Shown: positions 10,547-22,187, numbered from the stretch's first letter. The stretch is DNA of 64,000 bases from Paraburkholderia phytofirmans OLGA172 (GCF_001634365.1 NZ_CP014578.1:4278001-4342000); one strand, 5' to 3'. Program-made: numbers and translations. Notes: generated by a model from the sequence alone, not told the origin.

Positions 10547-10575
10547 ATTATAGCGAGGCTTTTCGTTTTCTGCAA
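10547..10575 (-). promoter_or_regulatory. Candidate promoter for rplC and the S10 genes
   Basis: Minus-strand TTGCAG (10570-10575) and a perfect TATAAT (10547-10552) with a 17-base spacer. A 10-bp inverted repeat (10534-10543 with 10556-10565) brackets the -10. The start of transcription would fall some 125 bases before the rplC ATG, leaving room for a leader such as the L4-responsive one of E. coli, which I did not identify. Confidence 0.65.
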
Positions 10576-10593
10576 GCAATCAATGACTTAGCG

Positions 10594-10613
10594 TTGCCTG
10601 GCACGCCAGGCAA
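10594..10613 (-). other. Palindrome just after rpsJ
   Basis: Nine-base arms TTGCCTGGC and GCCAGGCAA are separated by two bases, 12 bases beyond the rpsJ stop on the minus strand. No U-rich tract follows, so it is more likely a pausing, processing or partial-termination hairpin than a full intrinsic terminator. It separates rpsJ from the rplC promoter. Confidence 0.6.
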
Positions 10614-10625
10614 GCGTTAGAAGCC

Positions 10626-10937
10626 TTATTGGAGCTTGATTTCCACGTCCACGCCAGCCGGCAGGTCCAGCTTCATCAGTGCGTCAACGGTCTTGTCCGT
10701 CGGATCGACGATGTCCATCAGACGTTGGTGCGTACGGATTTCGAGCTGATCGCGCGACGTCTTGTTGACGTGCGGCGAACGCAGGATGTCGAAACGTTGA
10801 ATGCGGGTCGGCAGGGGCACCGGACCACGAACGATTGCGCCAGTCCGCTTTGCCGTGTCGACGATTTCCGCTGCCGATTGATCGATCAGGCGATAGTCGA
10901 AAGCCTTCAGGCGAATGCGGATTTTCTGGTTCTGCAT
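10626..10937 (-). CDS. rpsJ: 30S ribosomal protein S10 (NusE)
   Basis: Protein of 103 residues, [20 protein letters not shown], with the conserved [20 protein letters not shown] and [18 protein letters not shown] segments. S10 also acts as NusE, pairing with NusB at boxA in rRNA antitermination and with NusG (29205-29762). Here rpsJ is separated from rplC by about 210 bases containing a hairpin and a promoter, so rpsJ is grouped with tuf rather than strictly with the S10 genes. AAGGAA precedes the ATG. Confidence 0.97.
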   Translation of the reverse strand: MQNQKIRIRLKAFDYRLIDQSAAEIVDTAKRTGAIVRGPVPLPTRIQRFDILRSPHVNKTSRDQLEIRTHQRLMDIVDPTDKTVDALMKLDLPAGVDVEIKLQ

Positions 10938-10994
10938 GACAATTCCTTGGAAAGAGCGAGGCGGTATTGCGCCGCCAGATAGTAAAAGAACGTA

Positions 10995-11066
10995 GAGCCG
11001 GGCTTGGGATAGGAGTAAGCGCTGAAGCGCCAACTCCTATCGACACGCTATGCTGGCGCCCGGCTC
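10995..11066. repeat. Dispersed palindromic repeat, copy A (tuf-rpsJ gap)
   Basis: Core at 11006-11046 has arms GATAGGAGT and ACTCCTATC around an inner GCGCT/AGCGC stem. An additional pair of 9-base arms, GAGCCGGGC (10995-11003) and GCCCGGCTC (11058-11066), encloses the core, so the whole gap could fold as one long cruciform or hairpin. Related cores occur at 17816, 32305, 48397 and 48446, all in the same + orientation. Confidence 0.85.
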
Positions 11067-11100
11067 CGGGCACCACTTACTGCAACGTCAATCCTCGATT

Positions 11101-12291
11101 TTACTCGAGAATCTTGGCAACCACACCTGCGCCGACCGTACGGCCACCTTCGCGGATTGCGAAGCGCAGACCTTCTTCCATCGCGATCGGGTTGATCAGC
11201 TTCACCGTGATCGACACGTTGTCGCCCGGCATGACCATTTCCTTGTCCTTCGGCAACTCGATCGAGCCCGTCACGTCCGTCGTACGGAAGTAGAACTGCG
11301 GACGATAGTTGTTGAAGAACGGCGTGTGGCGGCCGCCTTCGTCCTTGCTCAGCACATACACTTCAGCCGTGAAGTGCGTGTGCGGGTTGATCGAACCCGG
11401 CTTCGCCAGAACCTGGCCACGCTCCACGTCTTCACGCTTCGTGCCGCGCAGCAGGATACCAACGTTGTCGCCTGCCTGACCCTGGTCGAGCAGCTTGCGG
11501 AACATTTCCACGCCCGTGCAGGTCGTCTTCACCGTCGGCTTGATACCGACGATTTCGATTTCCTCGCCAACCTTCACCACGCCGCGCTCAACGCGACCCG
11601 TCACCACCGTGCCGCGACCCGAGATCGAGAACACGTCTTCCACCGGCATCAGGAACGCACCGTCAACTGCGCGCTCCGGCGTCGGGATGTACGTGTCCAG
11701 CGCATCGGCCAGGTTCATGATCGCCACTTCGCCCAGCTCGCCCGTGTCGCCTTCCAGCGCCAGCTTGGCCGAACCCTTGATGATCGGCGTGTCGTCGCCC
11801 GGGAAGTCGTACTTCGACAGAAGTTCGCGAACTTCCATTTCGACGAGTTCCAGCAGCTCAGCGTCGTCCACCATGTCGCACTTGTTCAGGAACACGATGA
11901 TGTACGGAACGCCAACCTGACGCGCCAGCAGGATGTGCTCACGCGTTTGCGGCATCGGGCCGTCTGCAGCCGAGCACACCAGAATCGCGCCGTCCATCTG
12001 CGCTGCGCCCGTGATCATGTTCTTCACATAGTCAGCGTGGCCCGGGCAGTCGACGTGTGCGTAGTGGCGGTTAGCCGTTTCGTACTCGACGTGCGCCGTA
12101 TTGATCGTGATACCACGTGCCTTTTCTTCCGGCGCCGCGTCGATCTGGTCGTATGCCTTTGCTTCGCCGCCAAACTTCTTGGTCAGCACCGTCGTGATCG
12201 CTGCCGTCAGCGTGGTCTTGCCGTGGTCAACGTGACCGATCGTGCCGACGTTCACGTGCGGCTTGGTCCGTTCGAATTTACCTTTAGCCAT
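11101..12291 (-). CDS. tuf: Elongation factor Tu, copy 1 (str operon)
   Basis: GTPase of 396 residues delivering aminoacyl-tRNA to the ribosome. G motifs are present: GHVDHGKTT (19-27), DCPGHADY (about 81-88) and NKCD (about 136-139), followed by the two beta-barrel domains. The protein is identical to the second copy at 30322-31512. I count about 15 nucleotide differences, all silent, eight of them within roughly 50 bases of the two ends. It follows fusA by 47 bases. Confidence 0.98.
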   Translation of the reverse strand: MAKGKFERTKPHVNVGTIGHVDHGKTTLTAAITTVLTKKFGGEAKAYDQIDAAPEEKARGITINTAHVEYETANRHYAHVDCPGHADYVKNMITGAAQMDGAILVCSAADGPMPQTREHILLARQVGVPYIIVFLNKCDMVDDAELLELVEMEVRELLSKYDFPGDDTPIIKGSAKLALEGDTGELGEVAIMNLADALDTYIPTPERAVDGAFLMPVEDVFSISGRGTVVTGRVERGVVKVGEEIEIVGIKPTVKTTCTGVEMFRKLLDQGQAGDNVGILLRGTKREDVERGQVLAKPGSINPHTHFTAEVYVLSKDEGGRHTPFFNNYRPQFYFRTTDVTGSIELPKDKEMVMPGDNVSITVKLINPIAMEEGLRFAIREGGRTVGAGVVAKILE

Positions 12292-12338
12292 GTTTCTCTT
12301 CTTTCAAAAAGTTAATCGTTGAATGACTTGCCGCGCGC

Positions 12339-14441
12339 TTACTTCGACTTCGCGTTGATGATCGCTTCAGACACGTTGCGCGGTGCTTCCGAGTAGTGCT
12401 TGAACTCCATCGTGTACGTTGCACGACCTTGGGTCAGCGAACGCAGCGACGTCGAGTAGCCGAACATTTCCGACAGCGGCACTTCGGCGCGAACGATCTT
12501 GCCGCCACCAACCATGTCGTCCATGCCCTGAACAATACCGCGACGGCCCGACAGGTCGCCCATCACGTTGCCCATGTAATCTTCAGGCGTTTCGACTTCC
12601 ACAGCCATCATCGGTTCGAGGATGACCGGCTGCGCTTTGCGCATTGCTTCCTTGAACGCCATCGAACCAGCCATGCGGAACGCATTTTCGTTCGAGTCAA
12701 CGTCGTGGTACGAACCGAACGTCAGGTGAACCTTCACGTCAACGACCGGGAAGCCTGCCAGCACGCCAGCCTTCAGCGTTTCCTGGATACCCTTATCGAC
12801 TGCCGGGATGTATTCACGCGGAATCACACCGCCCTTGATCTCGTCCAGGAACTCGTAGCCCTTGCCCTGCTCATTCGGCTCGAGCGTGATCACCGCGTGA
12901 CCGTACTGGCCGCGACCACCCGACTGCTTGACGAACTTGCCGTCGACGTCTTCCGCCTTGCCGCGGATCGTTTCACGGTATGCCACTTGCGGCTTGCCAA
13001 CCGTTGCTTCGACGCCGAATTCACGCTTCATCCGGTCAACCAGAATTTCCAGGTGGAGCTCGCCCATGCCCGAAATAATGGTTTGACCCGATTCTTCGTC
13101 CGTTTGAACGCGGAACGACGGATCTTCCTGAGCCAGACGGTTCAGGGCCAGACCCATCTTTTCCTGGTCCGGCTTCGTCTTCGGCTCAACAGCCTGCGAA
13201 ATCACCGGCTCCGGGAAAATCATGCGTTCGAGCACGATCGGGTGCAGCGGATCGCACAGCGTGTCGCCCGTGGTTGCGTCTTTCAGGCCGACAGCAGCAG
13301 CGATGTCGCCTGCGTGCACTTCCTTGATTTCTTCACGCTGGTTTGCGTGCATCAGCAGAATACGACCGAGACGTTCCTTCTTGTCCTTGGTCGCGTTCAG
13401 CAGCGTGTCGCCCGACTTCGTCGTGCCGGAGTACACACGGAAGAAGATCAGCTGGCCGACAAACGGGTCGGTCATGATCTTGAATGCGAGCGACGAGAAC
13501 TTCTCGTCGTCAGCTGCGCGACGCTCAGCCTTTTCACCGTTTTCGAGTTCGCCCGTAACCGGCGGAATGTCGATCGGCGACGGCAGGAAGTCGAGCACGG
13601 CGTCCAGCATGCGTTGCACGCCCTTGTTCTTGAACGCGGTACCGCACAGCATCGGCTGGATTTCGCAAGCGATCGTACGGTCGCGCAGACCCTTGACGAT
13701 TTCTGCTTCCGTCAACTCGCCTTCTTCGAGGTACTTGTTCATCAAGTCTTCGCTCGATTCAGCCGCAGCTTCGACCATCTTCTCGCGCCATTCATTGCAC
13801 GTGTCGACGAGTTCTGCCGGGATTTCTTCGTACGAGAACTTGGTGCCTTGGGACGCTTCGTCCCAAATGATCGCCTTCATCTTCAGCAGATCGACCACGC
13901 CCGTGAACGATTCTTCAGCGCCGATAGGCACCACGACCGGAACCGGGTTTGCCTTCAGACGCAGCTTGAGCTGGTCGTAGACCTTGAAGAAGTTCGCGCC
14001 GGTACGGTCCATCTTGTTGATGAACGCGAGACGGGGAACCTTGTACTTGTTAGCCTGACGCCACACGGTTTCCGACTGGGGCTGCACGCCGCCCACTGCG
14101 CAGTACACCATGCATGCGCCGTCGAGCACGCGCATCGAGCGCTCAACTTCAATCGTGAAGTCAACGTGGCCCGGGGTGTCGATGATGTTGATGCGGTGCT
14201 CAGCGCGGTCGCCGGCCATGCCTTTCCAGAATGCCGTGGTAGCAGCGGACGTGATCGTAATGCCGCGTTCCTGCTCCTGCTCCATCCAGTCCATGGTGGC
14301 AGCGCCGTCGTGAACTTCACCAATCTTGTGGTTCACGCCGGTATAGAACAGGATGCGCTCGGTCGTCGTCGTTTTGCCGGCGTCGATGTGAGCGCTAATA
14401 CCGATGTTACGGTAGCGCTCGATAGGTGTCTTGCGAGCCAC
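12339..14441 (-). CDS. fusA: Elongation factor G
   Basis: Translocation GTPase of 700 residues. G1 is [15 protein letters not shown] (17-31), G3 DTPGHVDFT and G4 NKMDR; domains II-V follow, with YGHAVI in domain IV. This is the full-length translocating type, not the shorter FusA2 relatives. It lies between rpsG and tuf, as in the standard str operon. Confidence 0.98.
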   Translation of the reverse strand: MARKTPIERYRNIGISAHIDAGKTTTTERILFYTGVNHKIGEVHDGAATMDWMEQEQERGITITSAATTAFWKGMAGDRAEHRINIIDTPGHVDFTIEVERSMRVLDGACMVYCAVGGVQPQSETVWRQANKYKVPRLAFINKMDRTGANFFKVYDQLKLRLKANPVPVVVPIGAEESFTGVVDLLKMKAIIWDEASQGTKFSYEEIPAELVDTCNEWREKMVEAAAESSEDLMNKYLEEGELTEAEIVKGLRDRTIACEIQPMLCGTAFKNKGVQRMLDAVLDFLPSPIDIPPVTGELENGEKAERRAADDEKFSSLAFKIMTDPFVGQLIFFRVYSGTTKSGDTLLNATKDKKERLGRILLMHANQREEIKEVHAGDIAAAVGLKDATTGDTLCDPLHPIVLERMIFPEPVISQAVEPKTKPDQEKMGLALNRLAQEDPSFRVQTDEESGQTIISGMGELHLEILVDRMKREFGVEATVGKPQVAYRETIRGKAEDVDGKFVKQSGGRGQYGHAVITLEPNEQGKGYEFLDEIKGGVIPREYIPAVDKGIQETLKAGVLAGFPVVDVKVHLTFGSYHDVDSNENAFRMAGSMAFKEAMRKAQPVILEPMMAVEVETPEDYMGNVMGDLSGRRGIVQGMDDMVGGGKIVRAEVPLSEMFGYSTSLRSLTQGRATYTMEFKHYSEAPRNVSEAIINAKSK

Positions 14442-14500
14442 TTTGATCCTCTATTGGGATGACGCGATGCGAGAAAATACCCATCGCGCTGTAACACAAA

Positions 14501-14532
14501 CGGGCGAGGCGCTTTGTAAGCGCACCCGCCCG
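14501..14532 (-). terminator. Hairpin between rpsG and fusA (weak terminator or attenuator)
   Basis: Outer arms CGGGCG/CGCCCG and inner arms GCGCTT/AAGCGC form a GC-rich two-part stem. On the minus strand only a short T-rich run (TTTGTG) follows. Because fusA lies just downstream in the same operon, partial termination or RNA processing is more likely than a full stop. Confidence 0.45.
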
Positions 14533-14575
14533 GAATTTCTTTCCGCTTTTTCGGCTAAACCCGGGTTCGGGAAGC

Positions 14576-15046
14576 TTAGAAACGGAAGTGCGAGAACGCC
14601 TTGTTGGCTTCTGCCATCCGGTGAACTTCGTCGCGCTTCTTCATCGCGCCGCCACGGCCTTCAGCCGCTTCGGAGAGTTCACCTGCCAGACGCAGGGCCA
14701 TCGACTTCTCGCTGCGCTTCTTCGCGGCTTCACGCAACCAACGCATCGCCAATGCCATACGACGCGACGGACGCACTTCGACCGGAACCTGATAGTTCGC
14801 ACCACCAACGCGGCGGCTCTTGACTTCGACCACCGGCTTGACGTTGTTGAGCGCTACCGTGAACACTTCCAGCGGGTCCTTGCCACCCTTGGTCTGGATC
14901 TGTTCGAAAGCGCCGTACACGATGCGCTCAGCAACTGACTTCTTGCCGGAGAGCATCAGCACGTTCATGAACTTAGCTACATCTACGTTACCGAACTTCG
15001 GATCCGGCAACACTTCCCGCTTGGGGACTTCGCGACGACGCGGCAT
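14576..15046 (-). CDS. rpsG: 30S ribosomal protein S7
   Basis: 16S head-domain organiser of 156 residues, beginning [20 protein letters not shown], with the beta-hairpin that contacts E-site tRNA ([17 protein letters not shown], about 80-96). In E. coli S7 represses the str operon by binding the rpsL-rpsG gap. Here that gap is 179 bases (15047-15225), long enough for such a structure, but none was verified. Confidence 0.97.
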   Translation of the reverse strand: MPRRREVPKREVLPDPKFGNVDVAKFMNVLMLSGKKSVAERIVYGAFEQIQTKGGKDPLEVFTVALNNVKPVVEVKSRRVGGANYQVPVEVRPSRRMALAMRWLREAAKKRSEKSMALRLAGELSEAAEGRGGAMKKRDEVHRMAEANKAFSHFRF

Positions 15047-15225
15047 GTTTCTTCCTTTAACTTTTCAGTTGGAGCTGTTTAGCCCCGCGGCCACCAACTA
15101 ACCCGATTCATCTCTAACGACTTACCAGCCTGGTCGGGTGACCACTTACTCGACAGCACCGGCGATTCCGGCACCACCGCTATTACCGCCTTTGCAGGCG
15201 ACCTGAAACTACACTGACCGGCTAA

Positions 15226-15606
15226 TTACTTGCCAGCCTTGGCGCGCTTCGCACCGTACTTCGAGCGAGCCTGCTTACGATCCTTGACGCCCTGGGTATC
15301 CAGCGAGCCGCGAACCATGTGGTAACGCACACCCGGCAAGTCCTTAACACGACCGCCGCGAATCAGCACGACCGAGTGTTCCTGCAGGTTGTGGCCTTCA
15401 CCACCGATGTACGAAATAACTTCGAAGCCGTTCGTCAGACGAACCTTGGCAACCTTACGCAGTGCCGAGTTAGGCTTCTTAGGCGTCGTGGTGTACACAC
15501 GGGTGCACACGCCGCGACGCTGGGGGCAGTCCTGCAAAGCCGGGCTCTTGCTCTTCGTCGTTTCCGACGCGCGGCCTTTGCGAACCAGTTGATTGATGGT
15601 TGGCAT
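15226..15606 (-). CDS. rpsL: 30S ribosomal protein S12
   Basis: Decoding-centre protein of 126 residues, [18 protein letters not shown]. The residues altered in streptomycin resistance are wild-type lysines in [11 protein letters not shown] and [10 protein letters not shown]. The ORF frame has no other plausible start. It is the first gene of the str operon behind the promoter at 15746-15775. Confidence 0.98.
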   Translation of the reverse strand: MPTINQLVRKGRASETTKSKSPALQDCPQRRGVCTRVYTTTPKKPNSALRKVAKVRLTNGFEVISYIGGEGHNLQEHSVVLIRGGRVKDLPGVRYHMVRGSLDTQGVKDRKQARSKYGAKRAKAGK

Positions 15607-15745
15607 TGTTTATTCCTGAAATTGAACAAAATCGACGCATCTGTTTCCGGGCAAAGCAGAAACGATTGCGCATCGAACTTCCGGACCGAGGGGTCTGCGC
15701 ACGAATTGACTCCGCACACAGGCATTCCAAGAACCGGAACCTAGC

Positions 15746-15775
15746 ATAATATTCCGAAAATGCTAAGGGAGTCAA
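15746..15775 (-). promoter_or_regulatory. Candidate str operon promoter (rpsL)
   Basis: Minus-strand TTGACT (15770-15775) and TATTAT (15746-15751) with an 18-base spacer, about 135 bases upstream of rpsL. A 6-bp inverted repeat (15742-15747 with 15760-15765) encloses or touches the -10. recQ ends about 50 bases upstream with no clear terminator, so read-through from recQ is also possible. Confidence 0.6.
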
Positions 15776-15827
15776 CAGGTTGCGATGTTTCGTACGCCTG
15801 CCGACCTCAAACTGTGCTCGCCAACGC

Positions 15828-17675
15828 TCAGTCGGCGGCGACGACTTCCAGCAACTCGTCACCGAAACGGTCGAGTTTGCGAGCGCCCATGCCCGGAATA
15901 CCGCGCAAATCCTCGATGGAATCTGGGCCGTTGCGAGCGATTTCGGCCAGCGTGGCGTCGTGGAAGATGACGTAGGCCGGCACGCCGTCGCTTTTCGCCG
16001 TCTCCGTGCGCCAGGCGCGCAGGCGTTCCCAGCGGGCGCGCTCGCGCGGGCCCATGCCGATCGTCGGGTCGGCGCGCTCGCTGGTGCGGCCGGATGACTG
16101 GCGGGTACGCGTCGGCTTCACGTAGCGGCGCATCGTCACGTTCTGCTCGCTCTTCAACACTGCTTTGGCGGCCTCAGTCAGGACTAGCGAGCCGAAGCCT
16201 TCATGATCGACGGCGAGGTAGCCAAATGCGACGAGCTGGCGAAAGATGGCGCGCCATTCCGGCTCGCCGAGCGCCGCCCCGATGCCAAAGGTGGTGAGCT
16301 TCTCGTGGCCGCGCTGCAGGATCTTCTCGCTACGGTTGCCACGCAGAATATCGATCAGATGTCCGGCGCCGAAGTGAAAGCCACTTGCCCGCTGAGCGCG
16401 GAACACACATGACAGCGCCATCTGCGCCTCGCGCGTCGCGTCCCACGTGTCGGGCGGTTCGATGCAGTTATCGCAGTTGCCGCACGGCTTGCTCGACTCG
16501 CCGAAATACGCGAGCAGCCGCACCCGGCGACAGGTCGCCGCCTCGCACAGCCCGAGCAACGCGTCGAGCTTGCCGGTCTGCACGCGCTTATGCGCGTCGT
16601 CGGCGTCGGACTCGTCAATCATCTTGCGCTGCTGCACGACGTCGCCCAGACCGTACGCCATCCAGGCGTTCGCCGGCATGCCGTCGCGACCGGCGCGCCC
16701 GGTTTCCTGGTAGTAACCTTCGACACTCTTCGGCAAATCAAGGTGAGCCACGAAGCGCACGTCCGGCTTGTCGATCCCCATGCCGAAAGCGATCGTCGCG
16801 CACATCACGATGCCCTCCTCGCGCTGGAACATCTCCTGATGCTTCTGGCGAATTTCGAACTCCATGCCAGCGTGGTACGGCAACGCGCGCATCCCCTTCT
16901 CTTTCAGCCATTCAGCCGTTTCTTCGACCTTGCGACGTGACAGGCAATAGACAACGCCGGCGTCGGTCGTACCGTCCGGTTTCGAGTGTTCGGCGCGAAT
17001 GAAATCGAGCAATTGCGTGCGCGCATTGTCCTTTTCGACGATGCGATAGCGGATGTTCGGGCGATCGAAACTGGAGACGAAGATGCGCGCGTCGTCGAGC
17101 GCGAGACGGTGGATGATTTCGTCGCGCGTGATCGCGTCGGCGGTCGCGGTGAGCGCAATGCGCGGCACGTTCGGAAAGCGCTCGTGCAGCACCGACAACT
17201 GAATATATTCAGGACGGAAATCGTGCCCCCATTGCGACACGCAATGCGCTTCGTCGATGGCGAACAGGCCGATGCGCGTGCGCTCGAGCAATTCCTGGAA
17301 ACGGGGCGTCATCAATCGTTCCGGCGCCACGTATAGCAAATCGATTTCGCCTTCGCGCAGCGCGCGCTCGGTGGCCATCGCTTCGGCGCTCGACAGCGTC
17401 GAATTTAGATACGCGGCCCTAACGCCCACTTCCTTCAACGCGGCGACCTGGTCCTGCATCAATGCGATCAGCGGGGACACGACGATCCCCGCTCCGCAGC
17501 CCGCTTCGCGCCGCACCAGCGACGGGATCTGATAGCACAACGATTTGCCGCCGCCCGTTGGCATCAGCACGAGACAATCGCCGCCGCCAGAGACGTGCTC
17601 GACAATTTCACCCTGCTGCCCTCTAAACGCGGGGTAACCAAAGACTTCGTTGAGGATTTCGAGCGAACGGGACAT
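15828..17675 (-). CDS. recQ: ATP-dependent DNA helicase RecQ
   Basis: 3'-5' superfamily 2 helicase of 615 residues for recombination and fork repair. Walker A is TGGGKS (40-45) and the DExH box is DEAH (141-144). The RQC zinc-binding cysteines fall in CEAATCRR and CGNCDNC near residues 378-406. An HRDC domain occupies the C terminus ([25 protein letters not shown] onward, in pieces). The length equals the common RecQ form. It lies between rpoC and rpsL on the same strand; a strong terminator upstream (17855-17885) suggests its own promoter. Confidence 0.96.
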   Translation of the reverse strand: MSRSLEILNEVFGYPAFRGQQGEIVEHVSGGGDCLVLMPTGGGKSLCYQIPSLVRREAGCGAGIVVSPLIALMQDQVAALKEVGVRAAYLNSTLSSAEAMATERALREGEIDLLYVAPERLMTPRFQELLERTRIGLFAIDEAHCVSQWGHDFRPEYIQLSVLHERFPNVPRIALTATADAITRDEIIHRLALDDARIFVSSFDRPNIRYRIVEKDNARTQLLDFIRAEHSKPDGTTDAGVVYCLSRRKVEETAEWLKEKGMRALPYHAGMEFEIRQKHQEMFQREEGIVMCATIAFGMGIDKPDVRFVAHLDLPKSVEGYYQETGRAGRDGMPANAWMAYGLGDVVQQRKMIDESDADDAHKRVQTGKLDALLGLCEAATCRRVRLLAYFGESSKPCGNCDNCIEPPDTWDATREAQMALSCVFRAQRASGFHFGAGHLIDILRGNRSEKILQRGHEKLTTFGIGAALGEPEWRAIFRQLVAFGYLAVDHEGFGSLVLTEAAKAVLKSEQNVTMRRYVKPTRTRQSSGRTSERADPTIGMGPRERARWERLRAWRTETAKSDGVPAYVIFHDATLAEIARNGPDSIEDLRGIPGMGARKLDRFGDELLEVVAAD

Positions 17676-17815
17676 GAATTGGAGAGAAGCAGCGTGATGC
17701 CGGTGACACGAATTTTACCAACGCATTCGTGCTGCGCCCGCGCTTTGCGACAACGTTAGCCGTTCGGCCTACGAATCCACAAAAAACGCACAAAAATGAG
17801 ACACCCGCGGTGCGT

Positions 17816-17854
17816 GGGACAGGAGTAAGTGCTAAAGCACTAACTCCTGTCGGC
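17816..17854. repeat. Dispersed palindromic repeat, copy B (rpoC-recQ gap)
   Basis: Arms GACAGGAGT and ACTCCTGTC flank an inner AGTGCT/AGCACT stem, giving a nearly continuous 16-base-pair hairpin with one A-A mismatch and a 2-base loop. It directly abuts the T tract of the rpoC terminator. The sequence differs from copy A by paired changes that keep the pairing (GCGCT/AGCGC becomes GTGCT/AGCAC). Confidence 0.85.
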
Positions 17855-17885
17855 AAAAAAAAACCGCTCAGTCGAAACTGAGCGG
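17855..17885 (-). terminator. Intrinsic terminator of the rpoBC operon
   Basis: Read on the minus strand, a perfect 9-bp stem CCGCTCAGT/ACTGAGCGG with a 4-base loop (17864-17885) is followed by nine Ts (17855-17863). It lies about 40 bases after the rpoC stop. Confidence 0.93.
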
Positions 17886-17927
17886 CTTCGCTGGCTGGTG
17901 AGCCCAAGCGGCTTGCGCCGCCCGGAC

Positions 17928-20900
17928 TTACTCGCCTGAGTGCTGCTGTTCGGCGGCCGGGGTTTCCGGCGTACCGAATTCGAACGACTCTTCCGCTGCG
18001 ATCTGATCGAAACGCTCGCGGTCGGACAGTTCCTTGCTCTTGCGTGCCTTGTGGAACGCGAGACCCGTACCAGCCGGAATCAGACGACCAACGATCACGT
18101 TTTCCTTCAGCCCGCGCAAATCGTCGCGCTTGCCCATGATCGCCGCTTCGGTCAGCACGCGGGTCGTTTCCTGGAACGACGCCGCCGAGATGAACGAATC
18201 GGTCGACAGCGATGCCTTCGTAATACCGAGCAGCACGTTGTCGTAGGTTGCCGGGATCTTGCCTTCCGCAGCCATCCGGTCGTTCTCGTCGAGCATATCC
18301 GAGCGCTCGACCTGTTCGCCCATGATGAAGCGCGTGTCACCGTTATCGACGATCTGCACGCGGCGCAGCATCTGACGGACGATCACTTCAATGTGCTTGT
18401 CATTGATCTTCACGCCCTGCAGACGATACACGTCCTGCACTTCATCAACGATGTAGCGCGCCAGCGCTTCGACGCCCTGCAAACGCAGAATGTCGTGCGG
18501 ATCAGCCGGCCCGTCGACAATCATTTCGCCCTTGTTGACGACCTGACCATCGTGCACCAGAACCTGCTTTTCCTTCGCGATCAGGAACTCGTGCTGATTG
18601 CCTTCGAGGTCCGTGATAACGAGACGCTGCTTGCCCTTCGTGTCCTTACCGAACGACGTCGTGCCCGTGACTTCCGCCAGAATACCGGCGTCCTTCGGCG
18701 AGCGCGCTTCGAACAGTTCGGCCACACGCGGCAGACCACCGGTAATGTCGCGAGTCTTTTGCGATTCGACCGGGATACGTGCCAGCACTTCACCGACCTG
18801 CACTTGCTGACCGTCCTTCACGGTGATCAGAGCGCCGACCTGGAAGCCGATCTGCACCGAGTGCTCGGTGTTCGGGATCTTGACTTCTTCGCCGTTCGCG
18901 TCGAGCAGCTTGACCTGCGGGCGCACCGTCTTCGACGCTTGCGAACCGCGGCGCTTCACGTCGATCACGACCAGTGTCGAGAGACCCGTCACATCGTCGA
19001 TCTGCTTGGCAACCGTCACGCCTTCTTCGACGTTTTCGAACTTCACCGTACCACCGTACTCGGTGATGATCGGACGCGTCATCGGATCCCACGTCGCCAG
19101 TTGCGTGCCGGCCTTGATCTGCGCGCCGTCCAGTTGCAACAGCGTCGCGCCGTACGGCACCTTGTGACGTTCACGCTCGCGACCGTGGTCGTCGGTAATC
19201 ATCGCTTCGCCCGAACGCGAGATGACGATCTGCTCGCCCTTCGCGTTGGTGACGTAACGCATCGTTGCGGTGAAACGAACCGTACCGTTCGACTTGGCTT
19301 CAACCGACGAAGCCACTGCTGCACGCGATGCCGCACCACCGATGTGGAACGTACGCATCGTGAGCTGCGTGCCCGGTTCACCGATCGACTGAGCAGCGAT
19401 CACGCCAACTGCCTCACCGACGTTCACCGACGAGCCACGACCCAGGTCGCGGCCATAGCAGGCTGCGCACAGACCGTAACGCGTTTCGCAGGTCAGCGGC
19501 GTACGCACGCGCACTTCGTCGATGCCGAGGCGTTCGATTTCTTCGACCGCGTCTTCGTCGAGCAATGTGCCGGTTTCGTACAGCGTTTCCTGCGTTTCCG
19601 GATTGACGACGTCAGCCACCGTCACGCGACCGAGGATACGGTCACGCAGCGCTTCGACGACTTCACCGCCTTCGACCAACGCCTTCATGGCGACGCCGTT
19701 GGACGTACCGCAATCGTCCTCGACCACCACCAGATCCTGCGTCACGTCGACCAGACGACGCGTCAGGTAACCCGAGTTTGCCGTCTTCAGTGCCGTATCA
19801 GCCAGACCCTTACGTGCACCGTGGGTCGAGATGAAGTACTGCAACACGTTCAAGCCTTCACGGAAGTTCGCCGTAATCGGCGTCTCGATGATCGAGCCGT
19901 CCGGCTTCGCCATCAGGCCACGCATACCGGCCAGCTGACGAATCTGAACCGCGGAACCACGAGCACCCGAGTCAGCCATCATGTAGATGGAGTTGAACGA
20001 TTCCTGACGCGTTTCGTTGCCGTCGCGATCGACCACCGGTTCCGTCGACAGCTGTTCCATCATCGCCTTGCCGACCGCTTCCGACGTTGCCGACCAGATG
20101 TCGACCACGTTGTTGTAGCGTTCTTGCGACGTGACGAGACCCGACATGTACTGACGGTCGTATTCCTTCACCTTCTTGGCTGCATCGCCGACGATCTGTT
20201 CTTTCTGCGGCGGCACGAGCATGTCGTCGACGCAAATCGAAATACCGGCGCGCGTTGCCAGACGGAAACCCGACTGCATCAACTGGTCGGCGAAAATCAC
20301 CGTTTCACGCAGACCGCACTTGCGGAATGCGGTGTTGATAAGGCGCGAGATTTCCTTCTTCTTCAGCGGCTTGTTCAGCACCGAGAACGGCAGACCCGGC
20401 GGCAGAATTTCCGACAGGATCGAACGGCCGACGGTCGTCGCGTACAGCGTGATCTTCGGCACGAATGCCGGCGCGCCTTCCGACTTGTCTTCGTTGTGGA
20501 CCATTTCCGTGATCCGCACGTTGACGCGCGAGGCCAGCTCGACTTCCTTGTTCTCGTAAGCGCGCAGTGCTTCCGACACGCCGGTGAACGTCAGGCCTTC
20601 GCCCTTGGCGTTCACTGCTTCACGCGTCGCGTAGTACAGGCCGAGCACGATATCCTGCGACGGCACGATCGACGGATCGCCGTTGGCCGGGAACAGGATG
20701 TTGTTCGACGCCAGCATCAGCGTACGCGCTTCCATCTGCGCTTCGAGCGACAGCGGCACGTGCACAGCCATCTGGTCACCGTCGAAGTCGGCGTTGAACG
20801 CCGCGCAAACGAGCGGGTGCAGCTGGATAGCCTTACCTTCGATCAGCACCGGCTCGAAAGCCTGAATGCCAAGACGGTGCAGCGTAGGCGCACGGTTCAG

Positions 20901-22166
20901 CATGACCGGATGTTCGCGGATCACCTCTTCGAGGATGTCCCACACCACCGGCGTCTGGTTCTCGACTTCCTTCTTCGCAGCCTTGATGGTGGTAGCGACA
21001 CCCATCACTTCGAGCTTGTTGAAGATGAACGGCTTGAACAGTTCGAGCGCCATCAGCTTCGGCAGACCGCACTGATGCAGCTTGAGCGTCGGGCCGACCA
21101 CGATCACTGAACGGCCCGAGTAGTCAACGCGCTTACCGAGCAAGTTCTGACGGAAACGACCGCCCTTACCCTTGATCATGTCAGCAAGCGACTTCAGCGG
21201 GCGCTTGTTCGCGCCGGTCATTGCCTTACCGCGACGACCGTTGTCGAGCAGCGAATCGACGGCTTCCTGCAGCATCCGCTTTTCGTTGCGGACGATGATT
21301 TCAGGCGCCTTCAGTTCGAGCAAACGCTTCAACCGGTTGTTACGGTTGATCACGCGGCGATACAGGTCGTTCAGGTCCGACGTCGCGAAGCGGCCGCCAT
21401 CCAGCGGCACCAGCGGACGCAGTTCCGGCGGCAGCACCGGCAGCACTTCGAGCACCATCCAGTCAGGCTTGATGCCCGAACGTTGGAAAGCCTCGAGCAC
21501 CTTCAGGCGCTTCGCGTACTTCTTGATCTTCGCTTCCGAACCCGTGTTCTTGAGTTCAGTGCGCAGCATCTCGACCTGTTCGTCGATGTTGATCGCGCGC
21601 AGCAGTTCGCGAACGCCTTCCGCGCCCATTTCGGCACGGAATTCGTCACCGTACTCTTCGACCTTGTTGTAGTAATCCTCTTCCGTCATGATCTGCCGCG
21701 CTTTCAGCGGCGTCATGCCCGGATCGATCACCACGTATGCTTCGAAGTACAGCACGCGTTCGATGTCGCGCAGCGTCATGTCGAGCACCATGCCCAGACG
21801 CGACGGCAGCGACTTCAGGAACCAGATGTGAGCGACCGGCGAGGCCAACTCAATGTGGCCCATCCGTTCGCGACGCACCTTCGCGAGCGTCACTTCGACG
21901 CCGCACTTTTCACAGATCACGCCACGATGCTTCAGGCGCTTGTACTTGCCGCAAAGGCATTCGTAGTCTTTGATCGGCCCGAAGATCTTCGCGCAGAACA
22001 AACCATCGCGTTCCGGCTTGAACGTCCGGTAGTTGATGGTTTCCGGCTTCTTGACTTCACCGAACGACCACGAGCGGATCTTGTCTGGCGAGGCCAGACC
22101 GATCTTGATCGCGTCAAAAACTTCAGGCTGTTGGACTTGCTTGAATAGATCGAGCAGAGCTTTCAT
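17928..22166 (-). CDS. rpoC: RNA polymerase subunit beta'
   Basis: Catalytic subunit of 1412 residues. The N-terminal zinc site is seen as [20 protein letters not shown] (about 70-89), the Mg-binding loop as NADFDGDQ (about 457-464), and the second zinc site by [13 protein letters not shown]. Length matches beta-proteobacterial RpoC. It follows rpoB by 21 bases and ends before a strong terminator. Confidence 0.98.
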   Translation of the reverse strand: MKALLDLFKQVQQPEVFDAIKIGLASPDKIRSWSFGEVKKPETINYRTFKPERDGLFCAKIFGPIKDYECLCGKYKRLKHRGVICEKCGVEVTLAKVRRERMGHIELASPVAHIWFLKSLPSRLGMVLDMTLRDIERVLYFEAYVVIDPGMTPLKARQIMTEEDYYNKVEEYGDEFRAEMGAEGVRELLRAINIDEQVEMLRTELKNTGSEAKIKKYAKRLKVLEAFQRSGIKPDWMVLEVLPVLPPELRPLVPLDGGRFATSDLNDLYRRVINRNNRLKRLLELKAPEIIVRNEKRMLQEAVDSLLDNGRRGKAMTGANKRPLKSLADMIKGKGGRFRQNLLGKRVDYSGRSVIVVGPTLKLHQCGLPKLMALELFKPFIFNKLEVMGVATTIKAAKKEVENQTPVVWDILEEVIREHPVMLNRAPTLHRLGIQAFEPVLIEGKAIQLHPLVCAAFNADFDGDQMAVHVPLSLEAQMEARTLMLASNNILFPANGDPSIVPSQDIVLGLYYATREAVNAKGEGLTFTGVSEALRAYENKEVELASRVNVRITEMVHNEDKSEGAPAFVPKITLYATTVGRSILSEILPPGLPFSVLNKPLKKKEISRLINTAFRKCGLRETVIFADQLMQSGFRLATRAGISICVDDMLVPPQKEQIVGDAAKKVKEYDRQYMSGLVTSQERYNNVVDIWSATSEAVGKAMMEQLSTEPVVDRDGNETRQESFNSIYMMADSGARGSAVQIRQLAGMRGLMAKPDGSIIETPITANFREGLNVLQYFISTHGARKGLADTALKTANSGYLTRRLVDVTQDLVVVEDDCGTSNGVAMKALVEGGEVVEALRDRILGRVTVADVVNPETQETLYETGTLLDEDAVEEIERLGIDEVRVRTPLTCETRYGLCAACYGRDLGRGSSVNVGEAVGVIAAQSIGEPGTQLTMRTFHIGGAASRAAVASSVEAKSNGTVRFTATMRYVTNAKGEQIVISRSGEAMITDDHGRERERHKVPYGATLLQLDGAQIKAGTQLATWDPMTRPIITEYGGTVKFENVEEGVTVAKQIDDVTGLSTLVVIDVKRRGSQASKTVRPQVKLLDANGEEVKIPNTEHSVQIGFQVGALITVKDGQQVQVGEVLARIPVESQKTRDITGGLPRVAELFEARSPKDAGILAEVTGTTSFGKDTKGKQRLVITDLEGNQHEFLIAKEKQVLVHDGQVVNKGEMIVDGPADPHDILRLQGVEALARYIVDEVQDVYRLQGVKINDKHIEVIVRQMLRRVQIVDNGDTRFIMGEQVERSDMLDENDRMAAEGKIPATYDNVLLGITKASLSTDSFISAASFQETTRVLTEAAIMGKRDDLRGLKENVIVGRLIPAGTGLAFHKARKSKELSDRERFDQIAAEESFEFGTPETPAAEQQHSGE

Positions 22167-22187
22167 TGCTTTCTCTCCGTAGTCCGA

